A stretch of 64,000 bases of DNA from Muriicola sp041358175 (GCF_041358175.1 NZ_JBGKBE010000003.1:124001-188000), one strand, 5' to 3'. Shown: positions 42,915 to 52,517, counted from the stretch's first letter. Notes: generated by a model from the sequence alone, not told the origin. Translations and numbers: made by a program.

Positions 42915-45383
42915 CTAAAACCGAACCAGCATTTTTACATTCAATATTCTGGAGGTCATAAAATTGGGTACTGCAAATTCATTCTTGCTATCCACATCCC
43001 TTACCCAGGTGTTTGTAATGGAGTTCTGATTGTTAAAAAGGTTGAAAATTTCAAAACCCAGCTGTAATTCCCTGAAGCTATGCAACCAATGGCCATCAGG
43101 AAATGAATGATTTTCATCCACAAAAATATGAGAAATTCCTAAATCAGCCCTTTTGTAATCTCTTAATCTATTCTGAAAATTGTACGGATCCGAATAACTT
43201 GGTGACCCTCCGGGTACTCCTGTACTGTAAACCAGGTTGAGATACATTTTAAGATTGGGTATATTGGGAATATAGTCCTGAAAGAGCACGGCAGCTTTAA
43301 ACCGCTGATCTGAAGGTCTGGAGATATACCCACGGTTATCCCAATTTTCTTCGGTTTTGAGATATCCCAAACTAACCCAGGACTCGGTGCCCGGGACAAA
43401 TGCGCCAAAAAGCCTGAGATCTGCACCATAGGCATATGCCCTGGCATCATTATTGGCAACGTATCGAATTCGCACATCTTCAAGGGTGTAGGTATTTACA
43501 TCCCAAAGGTTTTTGTAGTAAAGTTCCGATCGGAGATTAAAAGGTCGGCCCCAGATTCTGAAACTCTGTTCTGATCCCAGAAGGAAATGGAAGGCCTTCT
43601 GTGCCTTAACATCCGGGACAATCATCCCTTCGGCATTGCGCAGTTCCCTGTACAAGGGAGGTTGCTGATAGATGCCGGTGGAAAGTCTGAAAATAATATC
43701 ATCCTTCCAATCGGGCCTCAGTGAAATTTGTGCTCTCGGACTTATTATGAACTGTGTGTTTTGTTCAGAATCATTTGCGCGGAGTGTCCAGAGCTGGGTT
43801 CTCACCCCAAAGTTATAAAGCAGACGGTTTGGACCAGTAACAGATCGATTTCCAAGTTGCAAGTATGCGGCATAACGATATGTCTGTGTCTTATTTCTAG
43901 CGCTGATTCCATTATAGGCTACCAAAGGTGCATTGAAGGGTTCTCCGGGCTGATTATTTATAAATTCTTCCCTCGGGGGGCGAATAAAGAACCCGGCCGA
44001 GTCGATAAATTCTGATTCCCTTATCTGATCCCTCACATCTTCGTAAGTATATGAAAGACCCCAGGAAAGCTGGGTTTTGTTTTTGCGAAGCTCCCCGCGA
44101 TGTGACACTGTATGGATAAGAGCGTCCAAATCATTTCTCGATCGATTGTACTGAGAGCCAATACCTCTCGATGAGGTTACTTCTCCTAAACTTCCACTTC
44201 CAAGATCGGTTTCTATTTCCCCCAGTTCGTATTGGGCAACCACATCCGAATATTCCTCTTCCGTTGTATGGTAAAGCGAAGAGGAAAACTTCAGGCTGAG
44301 GTCATCACTTGAATAAATATCAGCCTTAACAGCTCCTAAAGCTGTAGTAAAAGTATTCTCTTCCCTTCCCAGGTAAAAAATTTGAAGGGCCATAGGATTG
44401 GAAATTGTTCCAAAATTGGTCTGTCTTGACATCGGGGAATTCCGATACTCATTCAGACCCAGATTGCCAAGAAAATGAAGATGAAAGCGAGCGGTCACCC
44501 TGAAGGTTAAAAAACTTTGGAGGTCTACAAAGATTGGATTAAAACTGGCATTGGTCTGCTGACTGTTCAATAAAAGACTGTTGTTGCGATATCGAAAACC
44601 TGTGAGCATGCTGAATTTACGATTCTTCGAAACTGTTTCGACTGTTGTATTAAGTCCCAGAAGGCTTGCCTCTGCCTGCAGTGCAAAGCGAGTAGGAGTC
44701 TTGTATTTTATATCGAGGACAGAAGAGAGCTTATCCCCGTATTTCGCCTGGAATCCCCCCGGAGAAAAGTAGAGGCTCTCAACCATGTTGCTGTTCACAA
44801 AACTAAATCCCTCCTGTTGCCCCGAACGCAGGAGAAATGGCCTGTATACCTGAATGTCATTCACGTAGACGAGATTCTCATCATAATTTCCTCCGCGGAC
44901 CCCGAATTGAGTACTGAGCTCGTTGTTTGAAAATACGCCGGGTAAGAGTTTGAGAAGATTTTCAATTCCGGCGTTGGCTCCGGGTATTTTTTGTGCTATT
45001 TCCGGAGACAGATTGGTAATTCCCCCAACTGTTCTTTCGCCAAGGGCGGAAACTTCCACGCTGTCGATTTGGATTACACTGGACTTCATTACGGGATTAA
45101 ATCCAAAAACCTGATTGGTGGTAAGTACCAGATCCCGCAATTCAATCAACTGGTGGCTTATGTGCGAAAAACTCACATTGATAGCTTCGTCGGCCTTTAC
45201 TTCAAGGAGGTAAAATCCGCTGGCATCTGAAGTGGTTCCTCTGGGGCCTTCCTGAATATTCACATCGCTGATAGGTCTATTTTCTTCATCAAGAATAACT
45301 CCTGTGATGGTAGCTGTTTGACCTATGGCAGAGAAGGTAACGCACAGCAATGCGCCGATTATAAGTAGCCTGAGGAAATTCAA
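42915..45383 (-). CDS. TonB-dependent receptor with carboxypeptidase-like domain
   Basis: The protein has about 822 residues. A signal peptide (LRLLIIGALLCVTFSAIGQ) precedes a CarboxypepD_reg domain (ATITGVILDEENRPISDVNI), a plug domain (QFGVRGGNYDENLVYVNDIQ) and a beta barrel ending in RF. The longest frame starts inside the upstream peptidase gene at 45491, with no signal peptide at its head. A TTG at 45383, four bases after the peptidase stop, begins right before the signal peptide and is the preferred start. No SusD or DUF4249 partner is present. The ligand is unknown. Confidence 0.88.
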   Translation of the reverse strand: MNFLRLLIIGALLCVTFSAIGQTATITGVILDEENRPISDVNIQEGPRGTTSDASGFYLLEVKADEAINVSFSHISHQLIELRDLVLTTNQVFGFNPVMKSSVIQIDSVEVSALGERTVGGITNLSPEIAQKIPGANAGIENLLKLLPGVFSNNELSTQFGVRGGNYDENLVYVNDIQVYRPFLLRSGQQEGFSFVNSNMVESLYFSPGGFQAKYGDKLSSVLDIKYKTPTRFALQAEASLLGLNTTVETVSKNRKFSMLTGFRYRNNSLLLNSQQTNASFNPIFVDLQSFLTFRVTARFHLHFLGNLGLNEYRNSPMSRQTNFGTISNPMALQIFYLGREENTFTTALGAVKADIYSSDDLSLKFSSSLYHTTEEEYSDVVAQYELGEIETDLGSGSLGEVTSSRGIGSQYNRSRNDLDALIHTVSHRGELRKNKTQLSWGLSYTYEDVRDQIRESEFIDSAGFFIRPPREEFINNQPGEPFNAPLVAYNGISARNKTQTYRYAAYLQLGNRSVTGPNRLLYNFGVRTQLWTLRANDSEQNTQFIISPRAQISLRPDWKDDIIFRLSTGIYQQPPLYRELRNAEGMIVPDVKAQKAFHFLLGSEQSFRIWGRPFNLRSELYYKNLWDVNTYTLEDVRIRYVANNDARAYAYGADLRLFGAFVPGTESWVSLGYLKTEENWDNRGYISRPSDQRFKAAVLFQDYIPNIPNLKMYLNLVYSTGVPGGSPSYSDPYNFQNRLRDYKRADLGISHIFVDENHSFPDGHWLHSFRELQLGFEIFNLFNNQNSITNTWVRDVDSKNEFAVPNFMTSRILNVKMLVRF

Positions 45384-45387
45384 TAGT

Positions 45388-47079
45388 TTATTTTCTGTAG
45401 AAACTACTGGTAAAGGTAGTGGAATTCCCGACATTATCGGTGACCACAACCCGGAGGTTGCATTGCTTTTTGTCCAGGATCTTATCGTCAAAATTATAAG
45501 TCAGCGTACTAGTCTTAGGTTCGTATTCCATTAAAATCCACTCCCCGTTAAGTGTAGCTTCGTAAGAATTTATCCCGCTGAGATCGTCCGAAATAAGCAG
45601 GCTAAGGTATCTGTAGTTAGTAAGCCACTGCTTTGATTTAAAATTCTTTGATCTTATTTTAGGGGGGATTGTATCCTGCGCAATGGTATATGTTCCAAGA
45701 CTTCTGGTTCGTGTGGTAAAAGTATTTCCTCTTTTGTAGGTTTTGGTGTAGTTAGGCCTGAGTTTGTCGTCCAGGCGTGCGATAAAGGCCGTTTGTAAAA
45801 AGGATTCCTCATAGCCGTCTGTATTAAAACTAAGAGTAAAATTCTTGTGAGCCGGGACCGAATTGTTGTGGACAGTTACCGTATCCCCACTAGCCCTGAG
45901 ATCTATATAGAAATCACTGTAAAAAGTGTTGGCAGGAAAGTACAATTTCACCTTTCCCAATTCAAAATTATTAGGTTTGCCGGCAACGATATAGTGTTCT
46001 GTCTTCGGGATTTCCATCTTGTTCACAGCATCTTCACGCCGTCCTGAAACAGGAATGATTAATCGGGTTGAATTCCCTGCCAGATCCTTTAAATCTATTT
46101 CTACGGTATAATTCAGGCCTTCCTTTACAGTGATTTTACCGTCATTTTTCAGCTCTCCGTAAATGCTGAGTTTATTTCCCTCTGTTTTAAAACACTTTTG
46201 TATCCGCCTGCGGTATTTCGACATGTATTCATAGTCGATTAGCGTATTGATCAGGCGAGTTTCTCCAAATGAAAAACTGTCAAAATCAAATGAAGAAATA
46301 AGGGTTCCATTTACTTTTTGTTCGAGTTTATATAAACCATTTTGATTGGCAGCAAGATCCTGACGATCATAAGCTGCCACCCCGAATCCGATAGTGCCTT
46401 TTGCCTTGACTTCTTCTGCCAGGTAAGTTCCATCGGGCTGTCTGCTGAAAGGGATTTGTACTCTTAATTCACTTTGGTTTACCACTGCTTCCTCTGAGAG
46501 AGGATAGGCGTAAAGGCCCTGCAAGGTTGGATTGGTTGCATCCCTGATGTCTAAGCCATAGAGCAAGGGATTTGTAGGTTTTTCCGTAACACTACTTCGG
46601 ATTTCAAAATGAAGATGAGGTCCGGATGAACCTCCTGTATTTCCTGTATACGCGATCAGGGAATCTTTGTAGACTTTTAGCTTGCCGTATTCCGGGAATA
46701 CTTCAATTTCGTAAGACCGTTTATGATATTGTGTTTGCTTTACGTATTCCTCGATTTCCGGACTAAACTTCTGGAGGTGGGCATAAACCGAGGTATAACC
46801 ATTGGGATGGGCTATGTACAAGGCTTTTCCATAACCCCAATGGGATACTTTTATACGCGTCACAGTACCATCGCCTATGGCGTATACAGGAAGTCCCTGC
46901 CTTTGCTGAGTTTTAATATCAATTCCCGAATGGAAGTGGTTCGACCGTAATTCTCCGAATGTCCCTGCCAGAATCAGGGGTATATCCAGGGGAGGACGAA
47001 AAACATCTTTGGGAAATTTTTCCTGCCCTGAGGTAAGGTGCATGATTAATAAAAAGAGTAGGGAAATTCTTTTTTTCAT
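45388..47079 (-). CDS. M23 family metallopeptidase (LytM domain)
   Basis: The zinc peptidase has 563 residues. It starts MKKRISLLFLLIMHLTSGQ with a signal peptide. The LytM domain is N-terminal, with the metal motif FHSGIDI (HxxxD, about residue 55) and SSGPHLHFEI. An unusually long C-terminal region of about 380 residues contains beta-rich, Ig-like stretches (for example LYFPANTFYSDFYIDLRASG). LytM enzymes cleave peptidoglycan cross-links, but this one may be secreted and cell-surface directed. The frame can be extended to 47142, but the ATG at 47079 begins at the signal peptide. It is the first gene of the receptor operon. Confidence 0.88.
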   Translation of the reverse strand: MKKRISLLFLLIMHLTSGQEKFPKDVFRPPLDIPLILAGTFGELRSNHFHSGIDIKTQQRQGLPVYAIGDGTVTRIKVSHWGYGKALYIAHPNGYTSVYAHLQKFSPEIEEYVKQTQYHKRSYEIEVFPEYGKLKVYKDSLIAYTGNTGGSSGPHLHFEIRSSVTEKPTNPLLYGLDIRDATNPTLQGLYAYPLSEEAVVNQSELRVQIPFSRQPDGTYLAEEVKAKGTIGFGVAAYDRQDLAANQNGLYKLEQKVNGTLISSFDFDSFSFGETRLINTLIDYEYMSKYRRRIQKCFKTEGNKLSIYGELKNDGKITVKEGLNYTVEIDLKDLAGNSTRLIIPVSGRREDAVNKMEIPKTEHYIVAGKPNNFELGKVKLYFPANTFYSDFYIDLRASGDTVTVHNNSVPAHKNFTLSFNTDGYEESFLQTAFIARLDDKLRPNYTKTYKRGNTFTTRTRSLGTYTIAQDTIPPKIRSKNFKSKQWLTNYRYLSLLISDDLSGINSYEATLNGEWILMEYEPKTSTLTYNFDDKILDKKQCNLRVVVTDNVGNSTTFTSSFYRK

Positions 47080-47235
47080 AGAAAAGGGTTGGTGCGAAAT
47101 TAAATAATAGCGCGATAACTTCGAAAAAAACTCCTGTATCATTTCATTTAACTACGACAAATGGCGTGTTTATCCCTGTCTGCTTATCATTTCAGCTGTC
47201 TTGCAAAAGAACGTCAGGAATAATTGGAAAAAGTA

Positions 47236-47266
47236 TTGCGAAGTCGTCCTAGGTGTGTTAACTTTG
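47236..47266 (+). promoter_or_regulatory. Promoter of the zapA operon
   Basis: TTG (47236-47238), a 20-base spacer and TAACTTTG (47259-47266) match the Bacteroidota consensus in both parts. The predicted leader before the ATG at 47290 is about 18 bases. Confidence 0.75.
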
Positions 47267-47289
47267 TTAGAAAGCATTGATGTTGGCCT

Positions 47290-47580
47290 ATGAGCGATTT
47301 GGTTGATATAGTTGATTCACTTGAAAATAAAATCAGTAAATTATTACACAAGTTAGAATTGCTCAACCAGGCTAAAGGAAGACTGGAGGACGAGCTGGTT
47401 CAGATTAAACAGGACCACGAAGCCACAAAGAATTCCGTTAAGGAATGGGAGGAGAAATACGAATCCCTAAAAATGGCGAACACAATGTTGGGCAGTGAAA
47501 CAAATAAAACAGAAGCCAAGCTCAAAATAAATACATTGATCAGGGAGATCGATCATTGCATCAGTCAGCTCGCTGAATAA
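47290..47580 (+). CDS. Coiled-coil protein upstream of zapA
   Basis: This 96-residue protein is almost entirely coiled coil with heptad-like leucines (ISKLLHKLELLNQ, LEDELVQIKQDHEAT). The C-terminus is conserved-looking (LKINTLIREIDHCISQLAE). It lies 12 bases before zapA in the same operon, an arrangement I recall from many flavobacteria. By size and coiled-coil character it may be a ZapB-like cell division partner, but there is no clear family match. Confidence 0.75.
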   Translation: MSDLVDIVDSLENKISKLLHKLELLNQAKGRLEDELVQIKQDHEATKNSVKEWEEKYESLKMANTMLGSETNKTEAKLKINTLIREIDHCISQLAE

Positions 47581-47592
47581 TGGACTCAAAAT

Positions 47593-47889
47593 ATGGCCGA
47601 GAAGCTTAAAATTAAGTTGTCAATAGCAGACAGGGTATACCCTTTGACGATTGATCCTAGCCAGGAAGAAGGTTTGCGAAAGGCAGCTAAAAATATAGAG
47701 CAGCTCGCTAAGAAGTTTGAGCAAAATTACGCCGTTAGGGACAAACAGGATGTTCTGGCCATGTGTGCCTTACAGTTTGCCTCTAAAATAGAACAGCGAG
47801 GCCTGGATAAAATGGAAGATACCAAAGAAGTTGTGGAGCGGTTAACCGCTCTGGATGAACTGGTAAATCAAAAGCTTAGCATAAAGTAA
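47593..47889 (+). CDS. zapA: Cell division protein ZapA
   Basis: ZapA binds FtsZ and bundles its filaments at the division site. The 98-residue protein begins MAEKLKIKLSIADRVYPLTI, then has the family core EEGLRKAAKNIEQLAKKF and CALQFASKIEQ and a C-terminal coiled helix. A structured RNA candidate lies directly after it, matching the known zapA-6S RNA neighbourhood in other bacteria. Confidence 0.92.
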   Translation: MAEKLKIKLSIADRVYPLTIDPSQEEGLRKAAKNIEQLAKKFEQNYAVRDKQDVLAMCALQFASKIEQRGLDKMEDTKEVVERLTALDELVNQKLSIK

Positions 47890-47911
47890 GTTCTTTAACA
47901 TATATCAAAGT

Positions 47912-48082
47912 TACTGCCCACATTGGTAATTATTTTTGACAAACTCAACATTAATTTGTTTGAAAAGGGTGAGTTTAGATTGTAAAAGCAGGCCTTCTCG
48001 TAAAGGATCCTTGAGCAGTCTGTTAGCCCTAAACCTGTCTATAGGAGTTTGTACAAAACTTCCATCAATGTGGGCTTTTTTT
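47912..48082 (+). ncRNA. ssrS: Probable 6S RNA (6S-Flavo type)
   Basis: The 313-base gap between zapA and rny can fold into a long rod. The arms GCCCACATTG (47916-47925) and CAATGTGGGC (48066-48075) are perfectly complementary and are followed by seven T. Further in, ACAAACTC (47939-47946) pairs with GAGTTTGT (48045-48052) and GTTTAG (47973-47978) pairs with CTAAAC (48029-48034). An apical hairpin has stem CCTT/AAGG. A large asymmetric internal loop lies between the second and third helices, the place of the polymerase-binding bubble. 6S RNA binds RNA polymerase holoenzyme in slow growth. A TAnnTTTG box (47931-47938) inside the rod could mark a later start, so the 5' end is uncertain. Confidence 0.65.
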
Positions 48083-48202
48083 ATTCTTTTTTTCGAAACG
48101 AAAAATTGGAATAAAACCCGGGAAATACCTCATGTTATTAGGGGTGATTGATCTCGGATAAACAGCAGAAAGGGATATCCCATTCTAAAATTAAACTAAC
48201 TC

Positions 48203-49771
48203 ATGGATACTACAACAATACTCATCGCCGGAGCCGTAGGTTTACTCATAGGCTTCATCATAGCCAAATTCCTTGAAAAAGGGAAGGCGTCAAAAACTTT
48301 GGCATCAGCAAAAAAGGAGGCCACAGCCCTTCTTAAAAATGCAGAAGTTGAAGGGGAAAATATCAAAAAAGACAAGATATTTCAGGCTAAGGAGAAATTC
48401 CTGGAATTGAAGGCCGAACATGAAAAGGTCATCATCAACAAGGAAAAGAAGATTTCCGAATCCGAAAAACGAACAAGGGACAAAGAGTCTCAGGTAAGCA
48501 GTGAACTGGCCAGAAACAAAAAGCTCAATGAGCAGCTGGAAAGTAAAATTCAGGACCTCGACCATAAAGCGGAGGTATATGAAAAAAAGCAGACCGAGGT
48601 AGAGAAATTACACAGGAGTCAGGTACAGCAACTGGAGGTTATTTCAGGTCTTTCAGCGGAAGATGCAACAAATCAGTTGCTAGAGTCTTTAAAAGAAACG
48701 GCGAAATCAGATGCCATGGCTTTTATGCAGACTACGCTGGAAGAAGCCAAGCTCACAGCCCAGCAGGAAGCCAAGAAAATTGTGATCAATACCATTCAGC
48801 GCATCGGGACTGAAGAAGCCGTGGAGAATTGTGTTTCCGTATTTAACCTGGAATCTGATGATGTCAAAGGTCGAATCATAGGAAGAGAAGGAAGAAATAT
48901 CCGTGCCCTGGAAGCAGTTACGGGAGTGGAAATAATTGTAGACGATACACCGGAAGCCATCATCCTTTCGTGTTTTGATTCCGTACGACGGGAAGTTGCG
49001 CGTTTATCCCTGCACAAGTTGGTTACCGACGGACGAATTCACCCTGCTCGCATTGAAGAAGTGGTTCGTAAAACAGAAAAACAGATTGAACAGGAGATAG
49101 TTGAAATAGGGAAAAGAACTGTTATCGACCTTGGAATTCACGGGTTACATCCCGAGCTGATCAAGGCGGTTGGACGGATGAAATACCGATCCTCATATGG
49201 GCAAAACCTCCTTCAGCACTCAAGAGAGGTCGCGAAATTATGTGGGGTAATGGCTGCTGAACTGGGCTTAAATCCAAAGTTAGCCAAGAGAGCCGGACTA
49301 CTGCATGATATCGGTAAAGTACCGAATACCGAGACCGAACTGGAAACACCGCATGCGATATTGGGGATGCAGTGGGCCGAGAAATATGGAGAGAAACCCG
49401 ATGTTTGCAATGCCATTGGAGCCCACCACGATGAGATCGAAATGAAAACACTGATCTCACCCATTATCCAGGTATGTGATGCCATTAGCGGGGCAAGACC
49501 CGGTGCCAGAAGACAGGTACTCGATTCGTATATACAACGATTAAAGGATCTGGAAGATATCGCTTTCGGCTTCGGAGGTGTTCAGAAAGCATATGCTATT
49601 CAGGCCGGAAGAGAATTAAGGGTGATAGTAGAAAGCGAGAAAGTAAGTGACGAAAAAGCGGCCCAGTTATCATTTGAAATATCACAGAAGATACAAACTG
49701 ATATGACGTATCCCGGGCAGGTTAAAGTCACTGTAATACGCGAAACAAGATCGGTAAATGTAGCTAAATAG
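48203..49771 (+). CDS. rny: Ribonuclease Y
   Basis: This membrane-anchored endoribonuclease initiates mRNA decay. The 522 residues comprise an N-terminal transmembrane helix (about 5-22), a coiled coil to about residue 165, a KH domain (NLESDDVKGRIIGREGRNIRALE) and an HD domain. The metal motif is LLHDIGKVPNTE, with HHDEIE nearby. It follows the 6S RNA candidate with no overlapping signal. Confidence 0.97.
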   Translation: MDTTTILIAGAVGLLIGFIIAKFLEKGKASKTLASAKKEATALLKNAEVEGENIKKDKIFQAKEKFLELKAEHEKVIINKEKKISESEKRTRDKESQVSSELARNKKLNEQLESKIQDLDHKAEVYEKKQTEVEKLHRSQVQQLEVISGLSAEDATNQLLESLKETAKSDAMAFMQTTLEEAKLTAQQEAKKIVINTIQRIGTEEAVENCVSVFNLESDDVKGRIIGREGRNIRALEAVTGVEIIVDDTPEAIILSCFDSVRREVARLSLHKLVTDGRIHPARIEEVVRKTEKQIEQEIVEIGKRTVIDLGIHGLHPELIKAVGRMKYRSSYGQNLLQHSREVAKLCGVMAAELGLNPKLAKRAGLLHDIGKVPNTETELETPHAILGMQWAEKYGEKPDVCNAIGAHHDEIEMKTLISPIIQVCDAISGARPGARRQVLDSYIQRLKDLEDIAFGFGGVQKAYAIQAGRELRVIVESEKVSDEKAAQLSFEISQKIQTDMTYPGQVKVTVIRETRSVNVAK

Positions 49772-49824
49772 CTATTTGCCTGACTATACCAGGTTGTCGC
49801 CTTTTCTCTCGAGCCCGTGTGAAC

Positions 49825-51279
49825 CTATAGTTCGCCTGTATGTTCCTTATAAAATTCCCATACCTCTCGGGCAACATCCCTTCCCAGCTGAAGTCCGGCT
49901 ACATTATCAGCCTGGATATGATAGCCGCCCATAACTCTTGATATTCCGGCCATTTCAGCCGTTTTGGTAAAGGTGGGAAATTCCAGAACTACAGTATCTC
50001 CAAGATTGTCTGGCTCTGTAAGAGCGCCGGCTACAAGAGTTACCTTTTCACCAAATTCATCACTTCCGGTCCAGAGTCTTAAGGCTTCTGCACAGGCTCC
50101 ACTAATGGTACTATGCCCTGAAACATAACTGGGAAAGGGTGGACACAGGAAGGTTTCCGGAGAATAAGGTCTCCATTGTTTCCCTTCAATTTCCATCATT
50201 CCTTTTCCTTCTCCTCCCCAGGCTTTGATGATTTCATTTTCATAGTATTTATGTACAAGGGCGTAGGGCCGGGCATAGTCATAAAACATCTTTGAATCCC
50301 AGGAGGCAATAAAGGCATCCATGGCCACAACCTGATTGAGGAAGTACATTTTCACATCCTCATCTAACGTATGTTTGTCCCGGCGTGAGACATCCTGGGC
50401 GAATTTCAGCCAGTGGCCGGCCTGTTGTACCGATTGGGGTCCGTCTCGCATAAATTCAACCAAAGCCTTATCATGATCCGATAAATTCGCCTGCAGTGCA
50501 ATTACTTCTGCCACTTCTTCTTCCAGTTGACTGCTACCGATCATGGGTGGTGGTCCGGGCCTGAATTGATCCGCAGATTTAAGTCCGATAGGTTTTACCT
50601 TATCCCAATAAGGTGTTAAACAGCCAGGGGCAAAATATCCCCCCTTACCATCTGAGAAGTATTTAGGTTGCCACCTGTTGGGATCCACGTTCTCATCTGC
50701 TGAGTTGACGGGTTCATACCCGACATAATTGTGATATGGTTTATTTTGAGACCCTTCTTCCTCTCCGTATTGGTTAGCCCCATCTCCGTGTCGGGCTTCA
50801 ATTACTGCTTTTGCCGCCAGGTTGCCGATTCCTTCGGGAGTAGTGGGGTCAAGAGTATTATTGTCAGGATCCAGCCCCAGTTCTTTAATGAAATCTGTAA
50901 AAAGCTCCTTATCTGAATAATAATACTCGCTCATTGCCCGATACGCGGCATAGCTGATAGCGATTTGCTTATTTTCCAAGGAATGTTCTTCCAGTGGTCT
51001 TCTGGGAACTTGACTTAAATACACCGGAATGGCTTTTTCGTCGAATCTGCTCCAGGCATCGAATACGGCAGTCCATATCAGGCCCAGATATCTCGAAGTG
51101 ATCGTTGGCCTGGGATTAAATCGTTCGGTATCAAGAGCAGTTGCCTCCAGGGATAACTGGCCCCATTTATAGGCAAGGTTTTCAGTGCCTGTAGGTTCTG
51201 TGACGGTATTTTCGGAATTCTTTGTCCGACACATGGTGCTGAACAGACAAATCATGAGGAGAAAGACAATTTTCTTCAT
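49825..51279 (-). CDS. Vanadium-dependent haloperoxidase (PAP2 superfamily)
   Basis: The 484-residue protein has a signal peptide and probable lipid-anchor cysteine (LFSTMC, residue 17). The vanadate-binding layout of the family is present: K-x6-RP as SKMFYDYARPYAL, VSGHSTISG with the catalytic histidine, and SRVMGGYHIQAD with the second histidine. Members include chloroperoxidases and vanadium-independent phosphatases, so oxidative halogenation is not proven. An envelope location is likely. The gene stands alone and has no visible consensus promoter. Confidence 0.9.
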   Translation of the reverse strand: MKKIVFLLMICLFSTMCRTKNSENTVTEPTGTENLAYKWGQLSLEATALDTERFNPRPTITSRYLGLIWTAVFDAWSRFDEKAIPVYLSQVPRRPLEEHSLENKQIAISYAAYRAMSEYYYSDKELFTDFIKELGLDPDNNTLDPTTPEGIGNLAAKAVIEARHGDGANQYGEEEGSQNKPYHNYVGYEPVNSADENVDPNRWQPKYFSDGKGGYFAPGCLTPYWDKVKPIGLKSADQFRPGPPPMIGSSQLEEEVAEVIALQANLSDHDKALVEFMRDGPQSVQQAGHWLKFAQDVSRRDKHTLDEDVKMYFLNQVVAMDAFIASWDSKMFYDYARPYALVHKYYENEIIKAWGGEGKGMMEIEGKQWRPYSPETFLCPPFPSYVSGHSTISGACAEALRLWTGSDEFGEKVTLVAGALTEPDNLGDTVVLEFPTFTKTAEMAGISRVMGGYHIQADNVAGLQLGRDVAREVWEFYKEHTGEL

Positions 51280-51359
51280 TTCCTGAATTTATTTTTGGTA
51301 TTCTTACATCAGATGGAGTACCTCTAAATTAAAACTTTTCAGCAAGCAGGAAAAGGATT

Positions 51360-52517
51360 TTATTTTTTATTCAGGGCCCATAAACCTACCATCGGACCTA
51401 TCCCAAGCATCATGTAGATCGAAGTAAGAGGATATGAACCCTGAAAGCTGTTGAGTAATTGAATACTCAAAATGGTAATGGCGAACCCTATGCAATTGAC
51501 CAGGGTAAGGGCCGATCCTTTTAAAGGCCCATCAGCGTGGTTGGCTACCAGAGTAGAAAACAAAGGAGAATCTGCAATCACCGTCATTCCCCATATCAAA
51601 AGAAAAACCAGGAATACAGATGTATAGGGCTGATAAAAGAACAGGGGCGAAAGAAGGCAACACAGACAGGATATAAAAAGCGACCAGGAGGCTACTTTTT
51701 TCAATCCGAAATATTCAGAACAAATCCCCCCTATAACACAACCAACACTTCCAATTGCAATTATTATGAAGGACCAGAGTGAGATAGGCAGAACAACCTG
51801 ATGAAGTTCCTGATACGTCTTAAATATAAGGGGTACAAAAGCCCAGAAGGCATAGAGTTCCCACATATGACCAAAATAACCTAAGGCTGCCTTTTTCAAT
51901 TCTTGATTTTTGAAGATGGTAAAAGCTGCCTGTAATTTCAGTTGTTGTGCCGATTTCCTGTAAGGTCCGTCTGATAAATTCAAAACAACGAGTACTCCAC
52001 CAGCAAAAGAGAGGAAGCTTGTACTGATAATCACCCATTTCCATTGAGTAAAAAGGGAACTGTCGGCCAGGAGATGGGGTAGGGCAGTGCCTAGAACCAG
52101 GGCACCTACTAAAAAGGACAGCGACCTTCCAAGGCCTTCTTTAAAATAGTCCGCCGCGATTTTCATCCCTACCGGATAAATTCCGGCAAGAAAAAAACCT
52201 GTCAAAAATCTCGACCCCACCAAGGTTAAGAGGGTATTTCCCTCCCAAAGCATACCGAGGTTAAAAATAGCAGCTATCACAGCGGAAGTAAAAAACACCT
52301 TTGATGGTGAGTAACGGTCTGCAATCGTCAAAGTGGCAAAAAGCAGCGTGCCAAGGATAAAGCCGAATTGCACCGCCGAAACCAGATGCCCCAGGGCCTG
52401 AATTTTTAGATTATAATCAGAAATTAGTTCGTCCAGAACCCCGTTTCCTGCAAACCATAGGGAGGTACAAAAAAACTGAGACAATACAATTATGGGCAGG
52501 ACTTTTTTCTTCTGCAT
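51360..52517 (-). CDS. MFS transporter
   Basis: The 385-residue protein has about 12 hydrophobic segments and the major facilitator features: FGFILGTLLFATLTIADRYSPSK carries a loop-2-like basic motif, and GRSLSFLVGALVLGTALPHLL lies in the middle. No substrate-specific signature was recognised. It starts 15 bases after the SRPBCC gene stop and is probably cotranscribed with it. Confidence 0.85.
   Translation of the reverse strand: MQKKKVLPIIVLSQFFCTSLWFAGNGVLDELISDYNLKIQALGHLVSAVQFGFILGTLLFATLTIADRYSPSKVFFTSAVIAAIFNLGMLWEGNTLLTLVGSRFLTGFFLAGIYPVGMKIAADYFKEGLGRSLSFLVGALVLGTALPHLLADSSLFTQWKWVIISTSFLSFAGGVLVVLNLSDGPYRKSAQQLKLQAAFTIFKNQELKKAALGYFGHMWELYAFWAFVPLIFKTYQELHQVVLPISLWSFIIIAIGSVGCVIGGICSEYFGLKKVASWSLFISCLCCLLSPLFFYQPYTSVFLVFLLIWGMTVIADSPLFSTLVANHADGPLKGSALTLVNCIGFAITILSIQLLNSFQGSYPLTSIYMMLGIGPMVGLWALNKK

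Noticed and set aside
45384..45491. Upstream extension of the TonB receptor frame into the M23 gene
   Set aside because: The extension has no signal peptide character and overlaps the peptidase gene by over 100 bases in another frame.
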